A stretch of 64,000 nt of DNA. Origin: Siphonodentalium dalli. Taxonomy: Eukaryota; Mollusca; Scaphopoda; Gadilida; Siphonodentaliidae. Below are positions 11,050 through 22,230 of the stretch, in pieces. Within the stretch, counting starts at the first letter, position 1. The number at the start of each line of letters is the position of its first letter. The position numbers were made by a program, and so were the translations under genes. The notes beneath the pieces were generated by a model, which ran no database searches, had not been told where the DNA came from, and was given only the letters and a program-made list of their open reading frames with translations. The stretch is taken from assembly GCA_032622095.1 (NCBI GenBank), contig CP136062.1, forward strand, positions 156,424,875 to 156,488,874, given 5' to 3'.

Positions 11050-12120
11050 TGCTGAATGCGATGCCGAAGCTTTCATTAAAGTTGCATCCCATTTGGTATC
11101 GTCTTCGAGCAGTTCGCGCTTAACGCATGCTTCTCGGTAAGTAGCGCATACGTCGCCATCCACAATCCGGAGATCTGCAAACGAAGTTGGACAACTGACT
11201 TCACGTAGGAGTAGTCTTTAAAACAAACATGAATGTTGGTTGGGATGGACGGTGTGTACTCCATAAAGCAGTGTCAAGTCTAATGTCAGCATGATTGTCT
11301 AGAGCACCTCAGTTTCTTCAAGTTCATCTGTTGTTACACCACGTGTAGTTGGGTGGTATTGGGTTATAAAACAACGTTTGTGCAAAGGAATCTTCTTGAC
11401 ACAGTTTAAAGAAAACCGTCAGTATAGTATCTCACGGTGATATTGCTGCGTTATCGGTGGGTAGAATAAACCCGCTGACCATTTTCCAACTGGACAGCAA
11501 GTTGTTGGATGGCAGGATGTCGTTCGTGGATTGGAAATCCAGATATCCTCCACAAAGCTTCATTGCTGCTTATATATCGGCCCATCTGGTATTGGGTAAC
11601 TTCATCGTGGACATCTTGCTGAAGTGCATGCATAGCAGCATCCGATGTTTTGTTGTCGCCTTCGAGCAATTCGCGCTTAACACATGTTTCTCGATAAGTA
11701 ACCCAGACGATGCCATCCACAGTCCGGTGATCTGCAAAAACGTGGGAGGTGGGACCCTTGACTTCATGTAGTAGTCTTAAATGGAAACATTCATGTTGGC
11801 TGGAATGGACGGTGTATACTCTCCCTATAGTAGTGTCGTGTCTAATTACAGCATTGTATTCTACTACAGAACCTCGTTTTCTTCTATTCCATCTGTTGTT
11901 ACGCTACGTGCAATAGGATTGTACCTGGTGATAAAACAACGTTTGTGCCAAGGAATCTTCCTGACACAGTGCTATTGCCTGATTTGCAGCATTATCGGCG
12001 GTAAAATAAACCCGCTGACCATTTTCCAAATGGACAGCAAACTGCTAGATGCCATGATGTTGTTAGTGGACTAAAATTTCAAATATCCCATAAAACCTTC
12101 ATTGTTGTGTATATATCTGA
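11050..12120. repeat. Internal direct duplication in the Helitron (offset ~560 bp)
   Basis: The segments at 11050-11585 and 11610-12120 are direct copies offset by about 560 bp. Landmarks are CGCGCTTAAC at 11115/11673, the TGGACGGTGTRTACTC block at 11246/11806, AAACAACG at 11370/11934, and AATAAACCCGCTGACCATTT at 11465/12005. The duplicated region encodes the block between the Rep and helicase domains. The copies have diverged from each other, so the duplication is old. Confidence 0.75.
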
Positions 12121-12360
12121 TTGCTTTTAAACCACCGTCTCCAGGTCTCCTTCGCATGTAAGAAGGATACTCATCCTCGGCTGTTTTAGTCTCCAGAATA
12201 AACGATTCGCGGTACCGTTTCTTGCACTTATTGTCTTTCATACACGGTGATTTGTGTTTATTGGAATTGAATGGACCGTGTACCATTATTGTGTGTCTCG
12301 ACAATGTCGAAGAGCCATCTGTCTGTTGCAGGATATGGAATCTCTGCCGATATGATGGAT

Positions 12361-12669
12361 TCAAGCTGGTTGGATTGAATTTTGGTGATGAGCCAAATCA
12401 AAATATGCGCATGCGGCAACGAATTCTATGGTGGACTTTTGGCACCGCACTGGTCCGGCAATTTGGGACATTGTCATGAGGTCCATTACTTTCAGTACTA
12501 GGTGGAATGTCAGTGATATAATATCTGTGACGTAAGTTTGACCAAGTAGAAGCTCACATTGTGTTTCCTTCCATTTTGAATTACATGTGATTGTTATAAG
12601 TAGATCGGATCGGTCGTAATGCCGAACAAAGGTCATGGCATGAAATGACAGGCATAAAAGTCCATACAA
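12361..12669 (-). pseudogene. Helitron Rep (HUH nuclease) fragment
   Basis: The minus-strand frame carries VRHYDRSDLLITITCNSKW, a decayed version of the family block PDLF-TFTCNP-W, followed by a STIEF segment. Just beyond STIEF the frame slips. In the shifted frame, 12393-12419 reads LPHAHILIW, the HUH metal-binding motif of Rep nucleases. The motif is intact at the nucleotide level but disconnected by the frameshift. The downstream catalytic tyrosine pair was not identified. Confidence 0.8.
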
Positions 12670-12869
12670 GAGACGGTCTTTCTATAGTTTCACCTGCCTG
12701 TGGAATTCCAAAGTGATAACCCTCTTCCCCATTCACAAACAACAGAGGTTACAATAGGACATCATGCTATCTGTGTTTCGATGTTGCGTCTGAGATTATT
12801 ATATCTGCATTTTAAAACAATATCCCTGGTTTCATATACCAACCAGTCACGATCACAGCTACTTCGTGG

Positions 12870-13215
12870 CATTACGGTGCATTAAAACGGCGAGCATGCT
12901 CTCCAGATTGAACATTGTCAGCATCAATGACGACTTCTTGTTCTTGTCTAGGTGCACATTCCAAGGTGTACTTAGACCTTTGAACGCTATTGGTTGAATG
13001 TAGCATGTTCTGTAATGTCACAATGATATCAAATCGTGTTCCTTGGTTTCCGTTGTATCTACTCTGCGTCTGGCTCTGAGGATCTCGCACAAAGTAAAGT
13101 TGTAGATATCGAGGTTGTTCGTCAGGCAGCGACTGGAGGGATCCGAATATGTGGTAAACCTGCCCTTGGACTTTAGATATAGGCATACGCCCTCCTTCCC
13201 CGTTGATATTGGGAC
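12870..13215 (-). pseudogene. Helitron N-terminal domain fragment
   Basis: The minus-strand translation contains KVQGQVYHIFGSL followed by PRYLQLYFVRDPQSQTQSRY. This is the conserved start of the Helitron-like N-terminal domain (I-Q-G-Q-V-Y-H, then F-L-Q-I-Y-F). About 104 codons are open. The fragment continues in other frames toward lower coordinates. Confidence 0.8.
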
Positions 13216-16200
13216 CTATCGATATTATCTGAACTGCGATATTGTAGTTGAATGTTATTCAGAAAATGTTTCGATTCGGGCGTGGTGCCGACCAGAAGAC
13301 TCCGATGGTTCTAGACGCATGGTTATTCTCATCGTTCAGATATGTACCCCACATAATATATAATATAAAAAAAAACTGCTGTGTTGAGAGCCCCATGCTA
13401 TTATAATTAAACTGTATAATTGAATAATGCGCATATCGTTCTACAGAGGTACATATACCGCGGTTCGTTCTAGATGAAACAACCGAGCCGAACACTGAAA
13501 CAAACGCAAAAAAATGTATTAATGTCAATTTTGCCCCCATTTGTGGCCAAATTATCCACCACATAATTAATTATGTTGTGCATCAGCGACACTTTTTAGA
13601 AACGTTTATCTTATCTATTATGGTCTTAATCCAATTAACCGACATCAATTCCCGTTCAGTATATCATGTAGACGTCTACATATCAGTTTCTATGAAAATC
13701 GTTGAATTAGTTTTATCAATTGTGTTGCTCCTCATCCGTGATATCAATTCCTGACCCAAAATGGAAGCCAGCCGGAACATTTATGCTACGTCATTAGTGT
13801 TCGTATAGCGCAGATATCTACATATACGTTTGGGGACATCCAGGATACAAATGTGTTGTCAATCTTGGTGGTTCGCCCAATCATTGACTTCGGCGGTGGA
13901 ACGTTTGCAACTTTAAATCATACCTTAAATTCCATGTACAATGGACATGACTATATATAGGTTTGGTGGAAATCTAAATTGACATCAGCAAAGCGTGTAT
14001 CATGTTTGAGCTCTTTCACTGGTCCACAACTGTGACATCGACTTTCGTATCCTTAAACCAAACCATTAGACTCCCTATAATCGACTACAGAATATTTTTT
14101 TTTATAAATGTGTGGTCTGTGTCATTTGGGGACCTTTAAACTACATCATTAATGCCACTATGATGGAGCTGGCTAACGACTCGTCAACTTAGCTTTTCAA
14201 TAACCCCCAAGGCAAGTATGCAAGGATGACTCACATTTAATGTCCACAAATTTGAAGGACAGCGAACGAAAGAAATGATTTAATCCACCGAGCCCGTTTC
14301 TTATACCATTGAATTGTATGATAAATGTGTTTTGGGAGGTCTATTTTACTTTAAACAGTTAACCATATATACCGCGTTCATATATCTAATGGTGGTTTCT
14401 TAATAACAGGGTCGTTTGATTCTATATTTTATGGAAATACTAATAATGCAACACGTTCGAAAGAGATTCATAGAATTGTGGGTTGTTGTTGCTGCTGAAA
14501 ATGTTCATGGGGAGTGATAGACCATCAGTCATGATAACGATATGGTACAAGTCTGAGTTAAGAATAAGATTGGAATGGGCTTAGAGTAGTCATATCGGTT
14601 ATCACAGGTAGAGTTTATAGTTTTGTTTAGAATGAGCTGTTAGTATTTTTGAATGACTCGGTGTACTCGCACCAACGGACTGAAGGCCGTTGATACTTGC
14701 GCGAGTTATTGCTATATATCCATTGCTCTTGTTAGTCTGATAACATTGAATCATTCAACGTGGCAATTTACAAACTTAGTTGGCGAAATGCTTTGTCCTA
14801 GAGATGTAATTCTGTACTTCTGCAACTTTGTACAGTGGGTTCGGGTGTTATATCAAGGGATCCACAAAGACACTTGTGGGTTGTCAAGTTGCATGTATCA
14901 TTTAATGACTGGAGAGGCGAATTCCTTTCGGATGTCGCTATAATCAGTACGGGTGGTGGTCGGCGATGAAATGTGTGTTTGTATGATCATTTAAATCACT
15001 GCAGTTGAGTCTGGGGCGGGTGTGGTTAATATGTGTTTGCCTGGTATTAGCTTCATAATAATGTTGGTTAACTCCCTGGTCCCCATTTAGGAACTCTGTA
15101 AATTATGCCAGGGACGCATAACTTGTATCGTTGTGGTCGATATTATTCCATAGGTCTATTGTTGAGGGAATTGAAGGCAGCGGAGCCGAACGTCGAGGCT
15201 TGGGGGAATTGGCCTGTCGGGTCTAAACATTTGTTATTTGAAAGCTTGTTGGGGTATCAGAGGCTTGCCGGACATCATTTTGTTCCCACCCGGTTTCCTT
15301 GTCATCGGAGAAACTTTCAGCCTTCGCAGCAACGTTACTTTTGGTGTGAAATACCGATCTTTTCCAAGCGGGTGGTATTTTCAATTGATCTGGGGGGAAT
15401 AGTTTGGTTAGGGATCTTCTTCCTGGATTATATGGTACGGTCGTTGGTTGGAGTATTCATGAGGTTATTCACTTTCTCATAAATTTTTACGAAGTGTCGG
15501 CTCGTTTGCCTACATTGGTGCTCGGCGTAATCAATCATGTATTGTTTGTCATTTGTGTTTGCTGATGTTTGGTATTCTTCTTAATAGTTTTGTGTGCATG
15601 GGTTTCACGTTGTTCAGCTCTACTTTGAGGTGATTTGCGCACTCTGTAGTAGATTGCATAGCTGATTTAAAGAAAACCTTATGAATGCATAGATGTATTG
15701 ACAGCCATAGTTTGTACGTTTCGGATGCCATAGCATATTGTTTGTGTCGCCGGCGTCATCCCGGATTTGTAAACATCTGGCCACTTCCATAGCCGTCGAT
15801 CGCACATGAGTAGTAGGTCCTCGGTCGATCGTGACAAAGGAGGCCGTCTGACCAAAGTCAAGTGACGAAATGTCCTTTCTTTTTGTTGTAATTGAACTGT
15901 ATATCATATTATTACTCATTTTACCTTGTGGGTCTGCAGTTGTATTCCGTTTTCCCGGATACTTAGTTTATATACTGTCTATTGCACGGAAGCGAGGAAT
16001 ATCGTCCAGAGAACTACGATGTTAGGTATCAGTTAAATTTGGCGGATGGTCAATCTTTCATTTTTTTAGTTGCCAAATGAAAATAAAAGCAGATGATCAA
16101 CAACTATCCCAGCAGACACCTCGGACTACCCATCGAATTATGGTCGGGCCAAAGACTGGTACATAGCCGGAGCGGTGACCCCTTAGTGATTGCTTATACC
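13216..16200. other. Unassigned sequence with unrecognised open frames
   Basis: Open frames of about 96 codons (14653-14943 plus), 125 codons (15105-15482 plus) and 99 codons (15919-15620 minus) occur here. None shows a family motif I recognise. The 125-codon frame is locally less AT-rich than its surroundings and may be an ancient transposon or gene fragment. No RNA genes were seen. Confidence 0.35.
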
Positions 16201-17168
16201 AGCCTCTTGGTACATCACCACAATGAGACAGGCGTTAGCAGTACACTATTGAAACATTTATAAGTCATGAAGACGAAATTAACGGCACAACATATATGAT
16301 AAACAGAACACACAACTAGATACCAGAAACAAAATAACAGGTGGCAGAAATTTAATCTGAAACACTGTGAGTATCGTGACTAGCCGATTGATTGAGCCGG
16401 GTCAACTCAACCACCCGTATTGAAGAGATGTAGAACCAAAGAGGACCATGAGCTAAGCCATTACCACAGGTCGATGTCTCACTTGACACGGCTGCCCTAG
16501 TATCCCCAGAACTCCTGCACCACACATCAAGGGATGCACCCCTCGACAAAAGTGGACCACTTTAGGGTAAATCTTTGGGGGATTCTTAATAAGTGAACCT
16601 ATTCTACCCGGGTCCATACGGGGATGATTTCTTTATTATGATCAATGGGCAGCAAGCAAAACAAAAATAGTGGTATATGTGGAGACAAATAAGTGTTGAT
16701 AGAGAACGCATGGTGAATATCCATGCACTCCCAATGGCGATTCGTCAATAAATCACCCGAATAGCCTAAAGTGAAATGGGTTTTGTATCAGATGCTGAAA
16801 TGCGTCTACGATTATGTTAACTTGACGGATTGCAATAGCTGTTCAACATAATTATAACAAGGCAATTTTAAAAGTCACATGTGAAACTAAAGACAAACTA
16901 TGCATAGATGTCTGAAATATCAGAGCTCATGGAACTATGTATGATATGACACTGATATGGACAGGAATGTCACCCCAATAGCCTCGGGTGGCATTCCGTT
17001 CTCGATCGGGCGATACACATCCGCGTTGCACTCAAGCACCAGCGACAACTGTATACTGTACTTTCATATTTGCCCAAACACGTCTCGTGTTGCCCTCGTT
17101 TCCATCGATCACACCTACGCGACTATAGATATAAAGAACCATATTCGACATTGGTATGCGACTTATGC
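16201..17168 (+). repeat. Dispersed repeat, part A (interrupted copy)
   Basis: This segment aligns throughout with 59662-60621, from CAGCCTCT-GGTAC near the start to the block ACACCTACGCGACTATAGAT and the junction TTATGC. In the 60-kb copy the sequence continues directly into part B. Here it breaks off at 17168 and part B resumes at 52563. The open frames shared by the two copies (minus strand 16549-16352; plus strand 16957-17172) reflect repeat homology, not a gene. The repeat class is unknown. Confidence 0.85.
17165..17168. other. Target-site duplication ATGC, left
   Basis: ATGC directly precedes the left end of the palindromic element and is repeated at 52563-52566 directly after its right end. 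The uninterrupted 60-kb repeat copy has a single ATGC at the matching position (TTATGCATG). Confidence 0.75.
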
Positions 17169-17358
17169 ATGATGATACCGACCCCAGTTGGGGTCATTTC
17201 AGGAACGATAACTCTATCCGACCTACATTCTCTGCAGTACTACCGTTGGTGTTTGACCTATATTCTCCGCCCACGCGTCGGTCTATTTGTACCGGTTGGA
17301 CATGTCCGGACATGACCCGCTGGTTATATCCAGATTTCTCCATATGAATGGTATATTA
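17169..17358 (+). repeat. Left terminal 190 bp of the palindromic element
   Basis: The sequence is identical to the reverse complement of 52373-52562. It starts ATGATGATACCGACCCCAGT and contains two self-complementary motifs: GACCCCAGTTGGGGTC (near-perfect hairpin) at 17179-17194 and CATGTCCGGACATG (perfect palindrome) near 17300. It ends at the ATATTA where the 21-kb block begins. Confidence 0.85.
17353..17358. other. 6-bp direct repeat ATATTA at left edge of the 21-kb insertion
   Basis: ATATTA is repeated at 38470-38475. The right arm has a single, uninterrupted ATATTA at the mirror position (complement at 52373-52378), which is the empty site. Confidence 0.75.
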
Positions 17359-17379
17359 ACGGACCAAAGACGCTTTGGG

Positions 17380-17510
17380 TCGTATTTAGGCTATATCTGA
17401 TTTTGTGACGTCACCAATTTTTAAGTAATACGACCCTTGGATTTTGAATTTTGGATAGCACGAATGTCGCACAGTAGATCGGTGGGCCTAAAGCATTATT
17501 GTCGTAAAAC
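17380..17510 (+). repeat. Short dispersed repeat, uninterrupted copy (empty site for hAT element)
   Basis: TAGGCTATATCTGATTTTGT through GATCGGTGGGCCTAAAGCATTATTGTCGTAA aligns to 19093-19217 joined to 20335-20360. Its single GCCTAAAG (17486-17493) corresponds to the duplicated 8-mer bordering the hAT-like element at 19218-20334. Confidence 0.85.
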
Positions 17511-18395
17511 ATTAAAACTATAGATATATTACTGTAGTCTATAGGCAGTAATAATATATAATGATTATATGTAAAATGATATTTATATATGTATTTTATC
17601 TTGGATTACGCTAGAATATGGTCATAACCAATAAATAATTTGAATTTGAATATTGTCGTAATCGGTTGTCAAGACTGACAAGAGGCTAACACAAATCAGT
17701 CGATGATTGTTTACAAATTATTAAAAAAAAATTTTAACATTTGCCCAGAAAACTAATTCCAGTCGCAACAATGCCCATGTAGAGAATATCTTCAATTTTC
17801 TATCGGTATTTTCGCCTGAAAGATTGATGCAATATTCACAAAGTTCAAACCTATAACAATACTATAAGTTTCGATTGAGTGCTTCAATTTAAGTTCATCG
17901 ATACAATCTAAAATCAATAAATAAAATTGGAAGATAACAACATATAGTTCCAAACGTATTAACCATTTAAACCCATACTATTCTGTGAGTGTACGAAACA
18001 AACTATTTATGTAATTATAAGTATTGAAAATGTTATGTATTTCTATCAACAACGGCTGAACGAGCGAAGAGATGTGAGTTTGTGCTATAAATTAATACGC
18101 AATCACAAAAAAAAAAATAGTTCTGCCACAGAAATAATTTTCGCGAACATGATCAGCGAAGAATATTATGTGATAATCAGATAATATGAACACAACAACT
18201 GAGATAAGCAGGTAAGCTATGTGTGCATATTTGTGAACTCAATTCTTCTTTCTAAGCATCTGTAGATACTTTTAACGTGATGACAGGCAAAATTTTGAAA
18301 ATGAAAACAACATAAAAATTGCATTGCGAAAATTCGATGCAACATGTGGTATGTCATTCTGAGCACAGTGTCAAAGTTCATTCATGGTGATCTTA
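17511..18395. other. Unassigned AT-rich sequence
   Basis: No coding or RNA signal. The motif ATATGAACACAACAACTGAGATAAGCAGGTAA near 18184 recurs at 21936, so a short repeat fragment is shared. Confidence 0.45.
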
Positions 18396-18716
18396 GTGAA
18401 CGTTCAGACGACCACGATACAATCGTACATGTATGCTCATGTCAAAATCGTAGGTCAAAAATAATATCAAGCACTGTTTGATTTTAGTCTTTAGATGCAA
18501 AATCGTGGCATATCCTTGGTCGTATGTATGTAAAATTCGTAGCTGGAAATGACCGTAGGGTAGTCAATCACATGCTTTAGGAACAACATACGATATCAAT
18601 ATCAGAATCTGAATGTACGACAACATCGCAATCGTATGAACAAACTATCCACGATCTCGTCGGGCCCGATTCCTCCACTTATGATTGAAATTCATGGTCG
18701 TCTGAATGTTCACTTA
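18393..18716. mobile_element. PIF/Harbinger-like MITE (318 bp)
   Basis: The element at 18396-18713 has inverted ends, GTGAACGTTCAGACGACCA at the left and the complement of TGGTCGTCTGAATGTTCAC at the right, flanked by TTA on both sides. A 3-bp TTA duplication fits PIF/Harbinger. The left end recurs at about 18903 and 31198. It is non-coding. Confidence 0.7.
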
Positions 18717-18764
18717 CTTTACTGATATTCATTCAACAACTATTGATAGGTGTCAACATAGGGA

Positions 18765-18860
18765 CCTGCAAATATTCCAGATTCGATTCGATGTCAATAT
18801 CAGCGACCTGATTCAAGCTCGACACCGAATATTTTCGAATCGGTGTTACTTTGGTGTAAT
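18765..18860. repeat. Fragment related to hAT-like element 2
   Basis: The run from AGGGACCTGCAAATATTCC through the ATTCGATTCGATGTC and CGACACCGAATATTTTCGAATCGG blocks resembles the TTCGATTCGGTATCG-rich terminal parts of the element at 24225-25513. Confidence 0.45.
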
Positions 18861-18897
18861 CTTGTTATTTTGAGTTAGATATAAACACATGGCAAAT

Positions 18898-19007
18898 GAC
18901 CTAAGTGTACGTTCAGACGACCACGATTCAATCGTAAGTTGGGGAATCGGGGCCCGATGAGATCGTAGATAGTTTGTTCACACGATTGCGATGTCGTCGG
19001 ACATGCT
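18898..19007. repeat. Partial PIF/Harbinger-like MITE
   Basis: CGTTCAGACGACCACGATTC matches the left end of the MITE at 18396. The interior (GATGAGATCGTAGATAGTTTGTTC) matches, in complement, the interior near 18640. The right inverted end is missing, and a CCGCGG-type element begins at 19010. Confidence 0.55.
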
Positions 19008-19009
19008 TA

Positions 19010-19092
19010 CCCTGCTGGACAAAACAAGTGTCATCGCGGTGTATTTGCCGTTCAGCCGCGGTTTCAGAGTTTGTAACTGCAGTTGAGTACAA
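19010..19092. mobile_element. Truncated CCGCGG-subrepeat TA-MITE
   Basis: It starts at TA followed by CCCTGCTGGACAAAACAAGT, the terminal motif of the elements at 20641 and 23678. One CGCGGTGTATTTGCCGTTC unit follows, then the sequence breaks off into a different repeat. Confidence 0.7.
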
Positions 19093-19217
19093 TGTAGGCT
19101 ATATCTGATTTTGTCACGTGACCAATTATTAAATAATACGACATTGTAATTTAGATTTTTTGGGAGCACGATTGTCGCACATACAGTACGGTACATGTAG
19201 GATCGGTGGGCCTAAAG
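19093..19217 (+). repeat. Short dispersed repeat, copy split by hAT-like element
   Basis: Paralogue of 17380-17493. It is interrupted after GCCTAAAG and resumes at 20335 with a second GCCTAAAG followed by CATTATTGTCGTAA. Confidence 0.8.
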
Positions 19218-20334
19218 TAGGGCTGGACGATATTAACGAAAATAAAAACCGCGATTTTTGGAAATTAAAACCGTGGTTAACGATATAATCGCGGTTTTTT
19301 TTAAAACAGATACAAGAAACTGAAAACAACTTCTCACTGTTCGCTAGAATCACATCATTGTCATTAGTTTTGACAAGTTGGCATCGGGAATAACATACCC
19401 GGTATGCAACCACTCAACCAGTGACAACCTCATGCTCGATCGATATTCAGAATGAAAAGTAAATTCACTGGTTAAATTCCGCTATTCGGACAATTTCGTT
19501 CCGGTGACTTGACAAATTCTGGTATATACCGGTAATTAATAAAACCATTATCTCGTATATGCCAAAACTAAAAGTGTTCTATACTATAGTATCCTTTTCT
19601 AACTCGATATGTTCAACTATGTTGAGTAAATATATATGCTATTCCCGATGACACTTGCGTCGCTTGACAACTGGAAATGTGGTTTACTGTCAAGACAAAT
19701 TTGACAATGATGTTCAGTCTTTTAGCGAAGTCCAAACACACGTAGTACATAACTTTTGGAATTCAGCAAAGCAAGGACATCATGTATTGTTGGGCGGGTT
19801 TGAAGCTCTAATTCTATACAATTGGTTTTAACCAATCGCAGTGAGTGGTTTCTTCTAGACGAGAAGAGGGCGGTATCTTCGCCCATTTATTATTTTGATT
19901 GACGGTGCATGTGCATCGTTGTACTGAAGGAAGAGGCGTGGCATGACTGACATTCATATCGATCTATCACCTGATCAGTCGTCGATTCATTTGGTGAATT
20001 CTCTTGTAATAAATATTTCGCAGGAAAGACGGAGAGCGAAAGAGGGACGTATTCTGGGTTTTCATATTCCCCCAATTTCGTTAGTCGTTCTAAACGTTGT
20101 TTACTATGATGATTGAATATTGAAAAAATAGGACACGGGATTTAGTTGGAATTTAAAACTTAAATAACTCGATTTAGGCTTGAGTTAAACTATTTATTTG
20201 TATATATGCTTATGATTGGATGGCACCCACTGATTGCCGACGATATTACGATTATTTTAGATTAGACGATATTACTGACGATATTGAAATTTTAACCGGG
20301 TATTGTCGATTAATCGGGAAACCGCCCAGCACTA
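19218..20334. mobile_element. hAT-like non-autonomous element 1 (1,117 bp)
   Basis: Its ends are TAGGGCTGGACGA and, reverse-complemented at the right, TAGTGCTGGGCGG. The flanks are an exact 8-bp duplication, GCCTAAAG, at 19210-19217 and 20335-20342. TAGGG-type ends with an 8-bp duplication are diagnostic of the hAT superfamily. The interior has no intact transposase; its subterminal regions carry repeated ACGATATT motifs. The paralogous empty site is at 17486-17493. Confidence 0.88.
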
Positions 20335-20638
20335 GCCTAAAGCATTATTGTCGTAATTGAAAAAGAAATTGTTGCTGTGTCTTTCGATTACCGGTACTGG
20401 TAATGTAAACGAGAATAGTGAATATGAATTAATTACAATTTACATGTAAGTTCATTGCTAGCGGTAGTACCTTTTATTGAGAAAATATGACAAAATAAAT
20501 AACGACAATAGTGTGATGAATGTTGAGGCAGGGAGAAAATTAACTGGTATTGCATCGCAATTTGCTACCCAAATGTGGATAAAAGCTATCCATTTTGGTA
20601 TGAATTTTATATGATTAATAATGATTTTAGAACAATGC

Positions 20639-21354
20639 TACCCCGCTCGACAAAACAAGTGTCCATTGGCACCGCGGTGTATTTGCCGTTCGGCCGCGGT
20701 GTCAGCGTTTGTAACTGCGGTTGAGCATCGCGGCCGAACGGCAAGTACACTGCGGCCGAAGGCAAGTACACTTTTGGCCGAACGGCAAGTACACCATGGC
20801 CGAAAGGCAACTACAACGCGGCCCAATGGCATGTACACCGTGGTTAGATTTCTGGTTTGTATCCTCTTTTTTCAGTTTAATGAACGTACACCGCGGCAAC
20901 TACCCTGTCCACCTAACCGCGGTGCAGTTAGCGTTGCCACCGTGGCTGAAATGCAACTACACCGCGGCTCCACCGGCTACAGTTGGGCCGCGGTGTACTT
21001 GCCATTCGGCCATGGTGTAATTGCCGCGGTGTACGTTCATTAAACTGAAAAAAGACGATACAAACCAGAAATCTAACCTCGGTGTACATGCCGTTCGGCT
21101 GCGGTGTAGTTGCCTTTCGGGGCCGCGGTGCTCAACTGCAGTTAAAAACTCTGACACCGCGGCCGATTGGCAAATACACCGCGGTGCCAATGGACACTTG
21201 TTTTGTCCAGCGGGGTACACCATGGCCGAATGGCAAGTACACTGCGGCCCAACTGTAATTAGCCGGTGGAGCCGCAGTGTTGTTGCATTTCGGCCGCGGT
21301 GGCAACACTGATCGCACCGTGGTTAAGTGGACACTTGTTTTGTCCAGCAGGGTA
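20639..21354. mobile_element. TA-flanked MITE built of CCGCGG-rich ~22-bp subrepeats, copy 1
   Basis: TA at 20639 is followed by CCCCGCTCGACAAAACAAGT. The inverted end occurs twice on the right, finishing at 21215 and again at 21352, each followed by TA. The interior is a mirror-image array of about 22-bp units (GCGGCCGAACGGCAAGTACA and its complement). TA duplications suggest a Tc1/mariner-type mobiliser. The duplicated right end suggests nesting or unequal exchange. The many open frames here are repeat artefacts. GC content is far above the flanks. Confidence 0.8.
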
Positions 21355-22230
21355 TCTAATCAAGTCAATGTGATGTTATTTGCTAATCAAAATTTGAAAA
21401 GTAATTTGCTTCCTGTGTTGAGGTACGAAAAACACATGGACTGGGCACATGTATTTGTTGACTATTGTTGTGAAAGATCATGTGAAAGGTCACGACATCA
21501 GGTGACAGAATTGTGGTGTGTAGGAATACAGGACTCTCTCTCTCCCTCTCTCTCTCGTTGTTTGATCGCCAGTGGGGCAAGTCGACATTGACTTCAGATC
21601 TTATTTAGAACGGTTGGCCGAATCAAACTACTTCATCTGCCCGGTATCATCACATCTGCCATCATTGATAAAGACCACGGACAACGACCCACGACTACGA
21701 CAACTCTAAACGGACCACACTGAATACACTTTATACAAACGAGAGGAATTAGGTGAGCCATCTTTCTTTTGAGTCTTGATCCCTCTTTCGCCCCTTTTGT
21801 ATTCAATGTCGGAAATATAACGCAATGTTCCATCCAGTTCGAACTTTGGTCCATCGCCAGAAATTTAGGCAAAATTCTAACAATAGTCACCCTGTGGGGC
21901 GAGTTCAATTGAAAGTGATAAAAATTTGTGATGTGAAATATGAACACAACAACTGAGATAAGCAGGTAACCTACTAGTACATGTATGTGCGCATATTTGT
22001 GAACTCCATTCTTCTAATCTAAGCATCTGTTAGTATTATCTATAGATACTTTTATTAGGCTATCGTTTTTCTTTCCCCAATTCCACTATATGTATATGTA
22101 AAGCGATCATTTCCCGACCATCGGATCAGCTCCAGTTTGATCCGATGTCATACCACCCTTCTCTATCTCGCATACTGCGCATGTCTGTAAAAATCTAGAC
22201 GATTTATTGTCCAAAAATATTTCCTTTATT
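21355..22230. other. Unassigned sequence with a CT microsatellite
   Basis: A short CTCTC tract lies at 21535-21557. Otherwise no coding or structural feature can be supported. Confidence 0.4.

Larger units (their letters stand above)
9530..13215 (-). mobile_element. Degenerate Helitron Rep-helicase
   Basis: Read on the minus strand, Helitron protein landmarks appear in the right order but scattered across all three frames: Helitron-like N-terminal block (13215-12870), PDLFITFTCN-type block (about 12620), HUH motif (12393-12419), an SPCM...K block (about 12255), a block ending ENGQ.VY (11720-11451), PIF1-type helicase motifs (10650-10178) and the helicase C-terminus (about 9930-9530). Helitrons move by rolling-circle replication using a HUH nuclease fused to a PIF1-like helicase. 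Many frameshifts and stops, plus an internal duplication of about 560 bp, show it is dead. The terminal TC and CTRR-hairpin ends were not located. Confidence 0.85.

Noticed and set aside
16352-16549. Protein-like similarity between frames at 16549-16352 and 60004-59660
   Set aside because: The DNA is a repeat copy and both strands are equally conserved, so the similarity does not imply coding.
17359-17369. ACGGACCAAAG / ACGAACCAAAG as terminal inverted repeats of the 21-kb block
   Set aside because: The right copy lies about 21 bp inside the edge and an 11-mer with one mismatch can occur by chance; not called as a feature.
20607-21317. Cluster of overlapping 61-140 codon frames on both strands
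   Set aside because: All lie in the 22-bp CCGCGG subrepeat array; the translations are repetitive and mirror each other.
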